A DNA stretch of 14,354 nucleotides from an uncultured Collinsella sp. (lineage in GTDB: Bacteria; Actinomycetota; Coriobacteriia; Coriobacteriales; Coriobacteriaceae): assembly GCA_937896835.1 (NCBI GenBank), contig CALBOJ010000076.1:1-14354 (forward strand), written 5' to 3'. The position numbers were made by a program, and so were the translations under genes. Shown piece by piece: positions 1 to 6,287 of this stretch (its first letter is position 1; each line of letters starts with the position of its first letter). The notes beneath the pieces were generated by a model. It searched no databases. It was not told the DNA's origin and saw only the letters and a program-made list of their open reading frames with translations.

Positions 1-721
1 CCGTCGCGGCGACCCCGGTATTGATGCGCGCCCGCAGCTCGTCGCTCGGCACGGTATCGCTCGCGTCCCACAGCTCGGGATTGAGCGCGGGCGCATGCGG
101 GTCCACAGCGCAATGCGAGCTCGTACGCTCGTCGCCAATGGGCATGTATTCGATAAAGCGCAGGTGGATGGGACGGTCGAGCGTGAGCCGCGCGAGGGCC
201 GCCACATCTTGGTTGAGCCGGCGCACCACAACGCAGTTGACCTTAACGGGCTCAAAGCCCCAGGCCAGCGCCGCGTCGATGCCAGCCATGGTCTGCTCGA
301 GCCGACCCAGGCGCGTAATCTTTCCAAAGAGCGTAGGGTCAAGCGTGTCGAGCGAGACGTTGACGCGGTTAAGGCCGGCGTCCTTGAGCTGCGGTGCCAG
401 CTTGGGCAGCAGGGCGCCGTTGGTGGTAAGCGAGATGTCCTCGATCTGCGGGATCTCGCGGATATCGCGAATGAGCGGGATGATACGCCGGCTGACCAGC
501 GGCTCGCCACCCGTCAGGCGTACGCGACGAATGCCCTCCCCCGCCACCAAGCGCACAAAGCGGGCGATTTCCTCGGCGCTGAGCAGCTCGTCGTGCGCGC
601 GGGGCGCCACGCCATCGGCCGGCATGCAGTAAATGCAGCGGAAATTGCACTTGTCGGTAACGGCAATGCGCAGGTAGTTGATATCGCGGCCAAAGCCGTC
701 ATGTTGCACGTGCCCGTCCAC
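1..721 (-). CDS. moaA: MoaA, GTP 3',8-cyclase (molybdenum cofactor biosynthesis), 3' part outside window
   Basis: MoaA is a radical-SAM enzyme that starts molybdopterin synthesis by converting GTP to 3',8-cyclo-GTP in the cytoplasm. The minus-strand translation shows the CxxxCxxC cluster motif as CNFRCIYC about 23 residues from the chosen start. It is followed by the SAM-binding segment VRLTGGEPL and by typical stretches NVSLDTLD and RFIEYMPIG. About 240 codons are present. The family is usually near 330 residues, so the C-terminal part with the second Fe-S cluster lies beyond base 1. GTG at 721 is preferred because GGGGAGG lies 5 bases upstream; in-frame GTG codons at 736 and 709 are alternatives. 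It reads away from the nuclease cassette, with a long hairpin and about 130 bp of non-coding DNA between them. The family call is secure; only the start is uncertain. Confidence 0.93.
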   Translation of the reverse strand, partial: MDGHVQHDGFGRDINYLRIAVTDKCNFRCIYCMPADGVAPRAHDELLSAEEIARFVRLVAGEGIRRVRLTGGEPLVSRRIIPLIRDIREIPQIEDISLTTNGALLPKLAPQLKDAGLNRVNVSLDTLDPTLFGKITRLGRLEQTMAGIDAALAWGFEPVKVNCVVVRRLNQDVAALARLTLDRPIHLRFIEYMPIGDERTSSHCAVDPHAPALNPELWDASDTVPSDELRARINTGVAAT

Positions 722-760
722 GCAGCCTCCCCTCACGCGGCGTTTTATTCTTCGGAAAAC

Positions 761-766
761 ATAATA
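761..766 (-). promoter_or_regulatory. Candidate -10 element for moaA
   Basis: On the minus strand TATTAT lies 40 bp upstream of the chosen GTG of moaA. No convincing -35 hexamer is visible at 16-18 bp, so this is a weak assignment resting on the -10 match and its distance. Confidence 0.25.
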
Positions 767-852
767 CCGCACGGGAGAATCATGCCGACACCCGTACGAC
801 AGGACAGGTCGTTTCGAGCAAAACGGACTTTCCAAGCCCATCCTCAGCACGC

Positions 853-915
853 AAACCATCACAACATTCGATGCTTTTCCCGTTTTTGGCAAAAAACGTC
901 GAATGTTGTGATGGT
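853..915. repeat. 63-bp hairpin repeat, copy 1
   Basis: A 17-bp perfect inverted repeat (arms 855-871 and 899-915, left arm ACCATCACAACATTCGA) encloses a second short stem, CGTTTTT (881-887) against AAAAACG (892-898), with a 9-base bulge on one side only (872-880). The whole 63 bp recurs exactly at 2095-2157 in the same orientation. This copy lies 40 bp beyond the stop codon of the nuclease gene, between it and moaA. No T-tract follows the stem on either strand, so a simple intrinsic terminator is unlikely. The imperfect, bulged shape recalls REP-like or single-strand-recognised elements. Confidence 0.92.
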
Positions 916-955
916 CTGCCTGCCCGCAGCGCCCCGTAGAAGGACCAAAACGTCC

Positions 956-1993
956 CTAAAGGACGCCGTCCCAGTGCCGAATCACGAATTCTCGCAGGTC
1001 GTTCTGCCGCTTTTGGAACGCTTCGCTTCGGTCGCACTTAAGACCCATAGCGAGCGCGATGGCGTTCATCGCCCGGTGCAATTGCAGCTGATGGGCAAAC
1101 TGAGTCCCGGTGAGGACGATCATCTTAAAGCCCAGCGCGCTCAGCACAGTCATACGCTCCGCATCCGACGCGCTGCGCTGTTTATCAAGATGGTCCGAGC
1201 CGTTGTATTCAATTCCCGTACCGCTCGCAGGCGCATATACGTCAATCTCGAAATACCCGGCCTTTGCGAGACACTTGAACTCGTTGGGAACATCGACCCG
1301 ATGGTTGAGCTCGATCTTGGTGTATCCCAGCCCTCCCTGGGAACGTTTTGCTACGACCATGATTGCGGTGGCCGTCTCCATGGGCGACCGCGCGCCATCG
1401 TACACGCGCCTGAGCACGGCGGCCGCGCGTACAGCCCCCTGGCGAGATCGATTCTCATTGCAATAGACAATCAAGTCGGCAACGGTATACCTCTGCCCCA
1501 TCTCGACATAATCGTCCGTCGACAGATGATTCAAATGGTATCGGGCGCAGATTTCATAGCCATATTCCAGCTGCTCGGGCTCGCTCATCCACGAACCCGC
1601 TTGGACAAAGCACATGACCTCATCAACCACCAGAAGGTCCTCTGCCACCTCGATAAGATGGCCTGGAGGTACCGGCGCTCCAAACACGTGGCACCTAAAT
1701 CCAGTCGGCATCGAGCGCTCAAAATCGAAGTTGACGAGCGTGTCGATATGATCGAGCTCTTCTCGTGGAAAACCAAGCGCAACCAGATAGTCGGTAACGA
1801 TCCCGACTGCCGTTGAAGCCCTCAGCCCCTTGGCATCGAGTCCCAATTTGGGCAGGCTCGCGGTCGGCTCTGCCTCGTTAGCAAGCGAGTCCTCATCGTA
1901 TAGGCTGCTTGCTCGCGAGAGCGGCCCGGACGGGCGCGCCACGTTGTGGTACAGCCAGGCAGTCTTATGGGACAGGACGATCGGCAGGTCCAT
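956..1993 (-). CDS. Predicted DUF559/VSR-like nuclease with AbiEi-like N-terminal part
   Basis: 345 residues. The C-terminal third has the hallmarks of the DUF559 restriction-endonuclease-like fold: an acidic residue in SPMET (E206), EIDVYAP (D251), IEYNG (E262) followed by H268, and a D277-R280 pair before a hydrophobic strand (MIVLTGTQF). These fit the E...D...ExN..H pattern of VSR-like and other PD-(D/E)XK nucleases. The N-terminus (PIVLSHKTAWLYHN) and a middle strand pair (GHLIEVAEDLLVVDEVMCFVQ) resemble the antitoxin-like module of AbiEi/DUF559 proteins common in actinobacteria. ATG at 1993 has GGAGGG 3 bases upstream. No signal peptide or membrane segment is seen. The gene stands alone between two identical hairpin repeats. 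What it cuts, and whether it works in defence, mobility or as a toxin-antitoxin component, is unknown. The nuclease fold is likely; the biological role is open. Confidence 0.72.
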   Translation of the reverse strand: MDLPIVLSHKTAWLYHNVARPSGPLSRASSLYDEDSLANEAEPTASLPKLGLDAKGLRASTAVGIVTDYLVALGFPREELDHIDTLVNFDFERSMPTGFRCHVFGAPVPPGHLIEVAEDLLVVDEVMCFVQAGSWMSEPEQLEYGYEICARYHLNHLSTDDYVEMGQRYTVADLIVYCNENRSRQGAVRAAAVLRRVYDGARSPMETATAIMVVAKRSQGGLGYTKIELNHRVDVPNEFKCLAKAGYFEIDVYAPASGTGIEYNGSDHLDKQRSASDAERMTVLSALGFKMIVLTGTQFAHQLQLHRAMNAIALAMGLKCDRSEAFQKRQNDLREFVIRHWDGVL

Positions 1994-2094
1994 GAGCCCT
2001 CCAATGGAGTCGGATAACCAACCTTATTCCCCTGCCCACGGGTCCGCACACCTTCGTGCGCAAGAAAGCGATTCCACCCGGTCGAGTGGTAGAA

Positions 2095-2157
2095 AAACCA
2101 TCACAACATTCGATGCTTTTCCCGTTTTTGGCAAAAAACGTCGAATGTTGTGATGGT
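2095..2157. repeat. 63-bp hairpin repeat, copy 2
   Basis: Identical in sequence and orientation to 853-915. Here flanking bases lengthen the outer stem to 19 bp (2095-2113 with 2141-2159). It lies 102 bp upstream of the nuclease start codon and about 80 bp before the MATE promoter. On the minus strand the stem is followed by TTTTT, so this copy alone could have weak terminator activity toward the nuclease gene. Confidence 0.92.
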
Positions 2158-2238
2158 TTGAGGCGAGGTGAGGGGCACGAAGAGGTCAAAGCATTGTGCT
2201 CGGAGCGTGACTTTTTCACCCCGATGCCAGCACAAACC

Positions 2239-2269
2239 TTGACTCTACAATCGTTGTAGGGTTTTCACT
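2239..2269 (+). promoter_or_regulatory. MerR-type promoter/operator of the MATE gene
   Basis: A TTGACT -35 box (2239-2244) is followed by the perfect inverted repeat CTACAA-TCG-TTGTAG (2245-2259), which fills the spacer. With one mismatch the symmetry extends to 2242-2262 (AC...GT). A 19-bp spacer leads to a poor -10, TTCACT (2264-2269). An over-long spacer holding a dyad, with a good -35 and weak -10, is the classic layout of promoters that MerR-family activators bend and activate. The predicted transcript starts about 33 bases before the MATE start codon. No merR gene lies in the window, so the regulator must be encoded elsewhere. Confidence 0.65.
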
Positions 2270-2309
2270 ACACTGGTACGTAAACAAACCCAGCCAGAAA
2301 GCCCCGCCC

Positions 2310-3656
2310 ATGGAACACGACCTCACACGCGGCAATGTCCTCAAGACCATCGCGGTCTTTGCCCTGCCCTATATGCTCTCGTACTTTTTGCAGATGCTCT
2401 ACGGCATGACCGATCTGTACATGATGGGGCAGTTTAGCGGCGCTGCCGGCATCACCGCCGTGGGCAATGGCGCGCAGACGCTCTATATCATTACCGTGGC
2501 GCTTGTGGGCCTGGCCATGGGAACGACGGTCATCGTCGGCCACGCCGTGGGTTCGCGCCGCTTTGACCGCGCCGAGGCTGCCATCGGCAACACCATCACG
2601 CTCTTTATGGGCGTCTCGGTGGTGCTGGCCGCTGTCCTGCTCGCACTGTGCCCGCAGATCGTGGCACTCATTGGCACGCCAGTCGAAGCGGTCGAAGGCA
2701 CTGCCGCCTACCTGCGCATCTGCTTTGTCGGCATTCCGTTTATCGCCGCATACAACATCCTCTCGGCCATCTTTCGCGGCCTGGGCGATTCGCGCTCGCC
2801 CATGTACGTGATTGGCGTGGCATGCATCATCAACATCGCACTCGATTTTCTGTTTATCGGCCACATGGGACTCGGTCCCGTAGGCGCGGCACTCGGCACG
2901 GTAACCGCCCAGACGGCAAGCGTTGCCCTTGCGCTCGTGTGGCTCAAGAGCCGCCGCACGAACATCCACGTTAAGCGCAGCGACCTGCGTCCCCAGCCCG
3001 AGGTGCTCGGCAGCATTCTTAAGATCGGCGTGCCCGTGGCCGTACAGGACGGCTGCATCCAGGTGGCGTTTATGTTTATCACCGTCATCGCCAACCACCG
3101 AGGGCTCGTCGACGCCGCCGCCGTGGGCCTGGTCGAGAAGATGATCAGCTTTTTATTCATTGTGCCGAGTTCCATGGGCGCCACCGTCAGCGCACTCACG
3201 GCGCAAAACGCCGGCGCGGGCAAGGGCGACCGCGCGCGTCAGGTGCTCAAGGACGCCATGACGATCTCGGTAGTGTACGGCTGCCTGATCACGGTGCTGA
3301 TGTGGCTGGTGGCGCCGGCGTTTATCGGCTTTTTTGCCAAGGACGCTGCAGTAGTCGCCGCCGGCACCGGCTATATGCGCAGCTACATTTTCGACGCGAT
3401 TTTTGCCGGCATCCACATTTGCTTTAGCGGCTTTTTCGCTGCATACGGCAAGAGCTACATCGGCTTTGCGCACAACGTGCTGGCGGTGGCGCTCATTCGC
3501 GTGCCGGGCGCGTGGCTGCTGTCGAACGCCTATTCCGATACGTTGTTTCCCATGGGCATCGCTTCGCCGTGCGGGTCCATTCTGTCGGCGGTCATTTGCG
3601 TGATTGCATTTACCGTACTCAACCGCCGCGGGGCTTTTGACAAGTTGGTGGCGTAG
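2310..3656 (+). CDS. MATE-family multidrug efflux transporter (MepA/NorM-like)
   Basis: 448 residues, the normal MATE length. It is an inner-membrane antiporter expected to export cationic drugs or metabolites using the Na+ or H+ gradient. The N-terminus (LTRGNVLKTIAVFALPYMLS, then QMLYGMTDLYMMGQF) is typical of the family. Hydrophobic segments alternate with short loops through two homologous halves, the second starting near residue 230 (ILKIGVPVAVQDGCIQ). The signature-like stretch AIFRGLGDSRSPMYV is in the first half. The ATG at 2310 has no clear Shine-Dalgarno sequence, but the N-terminus aligns with family starts. It is transcribed alone, convergent with ligA, from a promoter with a MerR-type operator, which suggests induction by a small molecule that may also be a substrate. 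Substrate specificity cannot be read from the sequence. Confidence 0.93.
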   Translation: MEHDLTRGNVLKTIAVFALPYMLSYFLQMLYGMTDLYMMGQFSGAAGITAVGNGAQTLYIITVALVGLAMGTTVIVGHAVGSRRFDRAEAAIGNTITLFMGVSVVLAAVLLALCPQIVALIGTPVEAVEGTAAYLRICFVGIPFIAAYNILSAIFRGLGDSRSPMYVIGVACIINIALDFLFIGHMGLGPVGAALGTVTAQTASVALALVWLKSRRTNIHVKRSDLRPQPEVLGSILKIGVPVAVQDGCIQVAFMFITVIANHRGLVDAAAVGLVEKMISFLFIVPSSMGATVSALTAQNAGAGKGDRARQVLKDAMTISVVYGCLITVLMWLVAPAFIGFFAKDAAVVAAGTGYMRSYIFDAIFAGIHICFSGFFAAYGKSYIGFAHNVLAVALIRVPGAWLLSNAYSDTLFPMGIASPCGSILSAVICVIAFTVLNRRGAFDKLVA

Positions 3657-3754
3657 CGGGGCAACGCGAGATTGCCCTGATCGATGACATCATCAGCGAC
3701 GACCCGGCAACCTACGTGACGCAGATCACGGTGCCGGTTGCCCCAGCAAAGTAA
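3641..3754 (+). pseudogene. Possible remnant of a gene 3' end
   Basis: Overlapping the end of the MATE gene in another frame is an open stretch ending at TAA 3752-3754. Its translation looks like a protein tail (EIALIDDIISDD, then VTQITVPVAPAK) and the stop lies directly before the terminator hairpin. There is no ATG, GTG or TTG start in frame; a TGA precedes it at 3638. It may be the last codons of a gene deleted when the MATE gene arrived, or chance in GC-rich DNA. I cannot assign a family. Confidence 0.25.
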
Positions 3755-3792
3755 GAACCGCCCGGAAGGCATCGTGCTTCCGGGCGGTTCTT
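3753..3792. terminator. Bidirectional intrinsic terminator between MATE gene and ligA
   Basis: A 16-bp perfect stem (3753-3768 with 3777-3792) with an 8-base loop. T-rich bases follow on both strands: TTCTTCAATTT on the plus strand, TTCTTACTTT on the minus strand. It sits between the converging MATE and ligA genes and should serve both. Confidence 0.9.
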
Positions 3793-3811
3793 CAATTTGG
3801 TTATCGACGCC

Positions 3812-6040
3812 TTAAGCCTCCGGCACCTGACCAGTCGCCAGGATCTGCTCGAGGGCGTCCTCGTCCAGCACGGGTACGCCCAGCTGCTCGGCTTTGGTGA
3901 GCTTGGAGCCCGCTTTGGGGCCGGCAACCAGATAGCTCGTCTTCTTGGACACGCTGCCCGAGACCTTGGCGCCGAGCACCTTGAGCGCCGCGCCTGCCTC
4001 GTCGCGGGTGCGGTTGACGAGCGTGCCGGTGAGCACGAAGGTCAGACCCGCGAGCGGTTGTGCATCGGCGAGCTCGCCCGCCACGCCCGCGTCGGCTGCG
4101 GCTTGTGCATGCGCGGCGCCCAAGTCGACCTCGAGCGACAGACCCGCCTGGCGCAAACGCTCCAGCACGGCAAGGTTTTCGGGCACGGCCAGGAACTGCT
4201 TGACGCTCGCCGCAATCTTGGGACCGATGCCCTCGCACTCGGCGATGTCCTCTTCACTCGCCAAGATGAGCTTATCAATCGACAGGAATCGCTCGGCGAT
4301 GACCTCGCCCACGCTCTTGCCCACGTGGCGGATGCCCAGGGCAAACAGCACGCGACCGAGCGGCTGGCTCTTGGACTTGTTGAGCTCGGCGATGATTTTC
4401 TCGGCCGTCTTGAGGCCCACCGGGATGGGGTCGCCCTTCTTGACGCCCTTTTTGCTGTTGGAGCTAGCGTACACGCGCCCTGTGTCCAGGCCTGCGATGT
4501 CGTCGACCGTGAGCTGGTAGAAGTCCGCGACATCGTGGATCAGGCCGGCAGCGATCATCTTGTCGACGATCTCGTCGCCCAGGCCGTCGACGTCCATGCA
4601 GCCGCGGCTTACCCAGTGAAGCAGGCGCTCCTTGAGCTGTGCGGGACAGTCGATGGACACGCAGCGGTAGGCAACCTCGCCATCCTCGTGGACCACGGGG
4701 CTACCGCACACGGGGCAGACCTCGGGCATGTGCCAGTCGACCGAATCGGCCGGGCGTTTATCGAGCACCGGACCTACGACCTCGGGAATCACGTCGCCCG
4801 CCTTGTGCACGATGATAGTGTCGCCCTCGCGCACGTTTTTGCGACGGATCTCGTCGATGTTGTGCAGCGTGGCGCGCGCGATGGTGGAGCCGGCAACCGT
4901 CACCGGGTCGAACTCGGCGACCGGTGTGAGCACACCGGTGCGGCCCACCTGGATGCGAATCTCGCGCAGGACGGTCTGCTTTTCCTCGGGTGGGAACTTA
5001 AAGGCGATGGCCCAGCGCGGTGCGCGGGCGGTAAAGCCCAGGTCGAGCTGCTGCTGGAAGCTGTCGACCTTTACGACCACGCCGTCGATGTCGTAGTCCA
5101 GGTCACCGCGGTGTTCGAGCGCCTGGGCACAGAACTCGTGGACCTCGGCGGGTGTGGCACAGCGAGCCACGTTAGGGTTGACGCTAAAGCCGGCGCTACG
5201 CAGCCAATCGAGGAACTCGCGCTGGCTGTGGACGTGCAGCGGATCGGTATCGGCGATGGCATAGATAAAGGTAGCGAGATCGCGGCGCGCCGTGACCTTG
5301 GGGTCCTTTTGGCGCAGGCTGCCGGCGGCAGCGTTGCGCGGGTTGGCGAAGGGGTCGCGCCCCTCGGCATCGGCCTCGTCGTTCAGGCGCACAAAGCTGC
5401 CCTTGGGCATATAGACCTCGCCACGGACCTCGATGGTGCGCTCGCGGTCGGCGCCCATGTGGGCGAGCGCCGGCTCGGACAGGTGCATGGGCACATCCTT
5501 GATGGTACGGACGTTGAGCGACACGTCCTCGCCCGTGGTGCCATCGCCGCGTGTGGCTGCGCGTACGAAGGTGCCGTTTTGGTAGGTAAGCGCCACGCCC
5601 AGGCCGTCGATCTTAAGCTCGCAGGTATAGGTGACGCTGCCGGCACCGAGCGCATCCTCGGTGCGCTGGAGCCACGCGTCGAGTTCGTCCAGATCCATGG
5701 CATCGTCCATGGAATACATGCGCGCCATATGCGTGACCGGCGTAAACTGCTCGCTCACGTACCCGCCCACGCGCTGGGTATAGCTGTCGGGCGTCACCAG
5801 GTCGGGGTAGGTGGCCTCAATTTCCTGCAGCTCAACGAGCATCTTGTCAAAGGCGGCGTCCGTGATCTCGGGCGCATCGAGCATGTAGTAGCGATAGGCG
5901 TGGTAATCGAGCTCGTGGCGCAGCTCGGCCGCACGCGCTGCCGCCTGGGCACGGGCATCGGCCGGTACGGCGGTATCCGTGCTCGCGGGCGTTTCGGTAT
6001 CGATGTCCACGCCGTCACCAAACAGGCTCGATTGCTCCAT
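3812..6040 (-). CDS. ligA: NAD+-dependent DNA ligase LigA
   Basis: 742 residues. It seals nicks in duplex DNA during replication and repair, using NAD+ to adenylate itself. In order: domain Ia (about 35-95, with YHAYRYY and PEITDAAFD); the adenylation domain with the catalytic lysine in ELKIDGL (K143), TRGDGTTGED, GEVYMPK and NPRNAAAGSLRQ; the OB domain (VGRTGVLTPVAEFDPV, near 365-380); a four-cysteine zinc finger (C442, C445, C460, C465); helix-hairpin-helix repeats (about 480-620); and a C-terminal BRCT domain (about 662-738, LAGLTFVLTGTL). All key residues are present. A basic stretch near 523-543 (YASSNSKKGVKKGD) lengthens the helix-hairpin-helix region relative to E. coli LigA. ATG at 6040 has AAGGAG 8 bases upstream. 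It appears monocistronic and ends at the shared terminator. Confidence 0.98.
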   Translation of the reverse strand: MEQSSLFGDGVDIDTETPASTDTAVPADARAQAAARAAELRHELDYHAYRYYMLDAPEITDAAFDKMLVELQEIEATYPDLVTPDSYTQRVGGYVSEQFTPVTHMARMYSMDDAMDLDELDAWLQRTEDALGAGSVTYTCELKIDGLGVALTYQNGTFVRAATRGDGTTGEDVSLNVRTIKDVPMHLSEPALAHMGADRERTIEVRGEVYMPKGSFVRLNDEADAEGRDPFANPRNAAAGSLRQKDPKVTARRDLATFIYAIADTDPLHVHSQREFLDWLRSAGFSVNPNVARCATPAEVHEFCAQALEHRGDLDYDIDGVVVKVDSFQQQLDLGFTARAPRWAIAFKFPPEEKQTVLREIRIQVGRTGVLTPVAEFDPVTVAGSTIARATLHNIDEIRRKNVREGDTIIVHKAGDVIPEVVGPVLDKRPADSVDWHMPEVCPVCGSPVVHEDGEVAYRCVSIDCPAQLKERLLHWVSRGCMDVDGLGDEIVDKMIAAGLIHDVADFYQLTVDDIAGLDTGRVYASSNSKKGVKKGDPIPVGLKTAEKIIAELNKSKSQPLGRVLFALGIRHVGKSVGEVIAERFLSIDKLILASEEDIAECEGIGPKIAASVKQFLAVPENLAVLERLRQAGLSLEVDLGAAHAQAAADAGVAGELADAQPLAGLTFVLTGTLVNRTRDEAGAALKVLGAKVSGSVSKKTSYLVAGPKAGSKLTKAEQLGVPVLDEDALEQILATGQVPEA

Positions 6041-6070
6041 AGCGGCACTCCTTCGCTCGATTTCAAACGG

Positions 6071-6076
6071 ATACTA
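6071..6076 (-). promoter_or_regulatory. Candidate -10 element for ligA
   Basis: TAGTAT on the minus strand, 31 bp upstream of the ligA ATG. The same hexamer occurs in the leaders of the glutamine synthetase and GntR genes. There is no good -35 match, so it is tentative. Confidence 0.3.
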
Positions 6077-6187
6077 GAGTACCACCGGTCGCAATGAGGC
6101 CGAATAGCGGTCTCGAACCGCACCGAATCGGCAGCCGCCAGACTGGGGTGGATCGCGCGATCAAACCATGCCCCTGTCAGTTCCAAA

Positions 6188-6218
6188 TGATCCGTTTTCC
6201 TCCGTCCCCAACGGATCA
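6188..6218. repeat. Inverted repeat, 9-bp arms
   Basis: TGATCCGTT (6188-6196) and AACGGATCA (6210-6218) are perfect complements separated by 13 bases. It lies just beyond the htrA terminator and about 150 bp upstream of ligA. No T-tract follows. It could be an operator or a small dispersed element. The rest of 6041-6187 shows only the ligA ribosome-binding site and candidate -10. Confidence 0.5.
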
Positions 6219-6220
6219 AT

Positions 6221-6257
6221 AAGAAAAAAGGGCTGTCCCACGTTGATGGGACAGCCC
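6221..6257 (-). terminator. Intrinsic terminator of htrA
   Basis: On the minus strand an 11-bp perfect GC-rich stem (6257-6247 with 6240-6230, loop 6241-6246) is followed by TTTTTTCTT. It lies 30 bases after the htrA stop codon. Confidence 0.92.
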
Positions 6258-6287
6258 CCCTGGCCTCGATATGTGCGAAACGGCTCG

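Noticed and set aside
853..915. Hairpin copy 1 as an ordinary intrinsic terminator
   Set aside because: No T-tract follows the stem on either strand, and the exact second copy upstream of the same gene does not fit a simple terminator role.
95..1816. Long plus-strand open frame opposite moaA and the nuclease gene
   Set aside because: It crosses two well-supported minus-strand genes and an intergenic hairpin, and its translation matches no family pattern. It is a GC-bias shadow.
853..2157. CRISPR array
   Set aside because: There are only two repeat copies, 1.2 kb apart with a gene between them. The repeats are 63-bp hairpins, not regularly spaced short repeats.
2268..3098. Minus-strand open frame opposite the MATE gene
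   Set aside because: It is rich in His, Asp and Ala with no hydrophobic segments or recognisable motif, while the plus strand gives a clear 12-helix transporter.
3797..6097. 766-codon plus-strand open frame opposite ligA
   Set aside because: It covers the whole of ligA in antisense. The translation is a His/Asp/Leu/Val-rich shadow typical of high-GC antisense frames and has no ribosome-binding site.
6100..6125. tRNA T-arm-like sequence (GGTTCGAGACC on the minus strand)
   Set aside because: The loop looks right, but one closing pair fails and no acceptor, D or anticodon arms can be placed around it.
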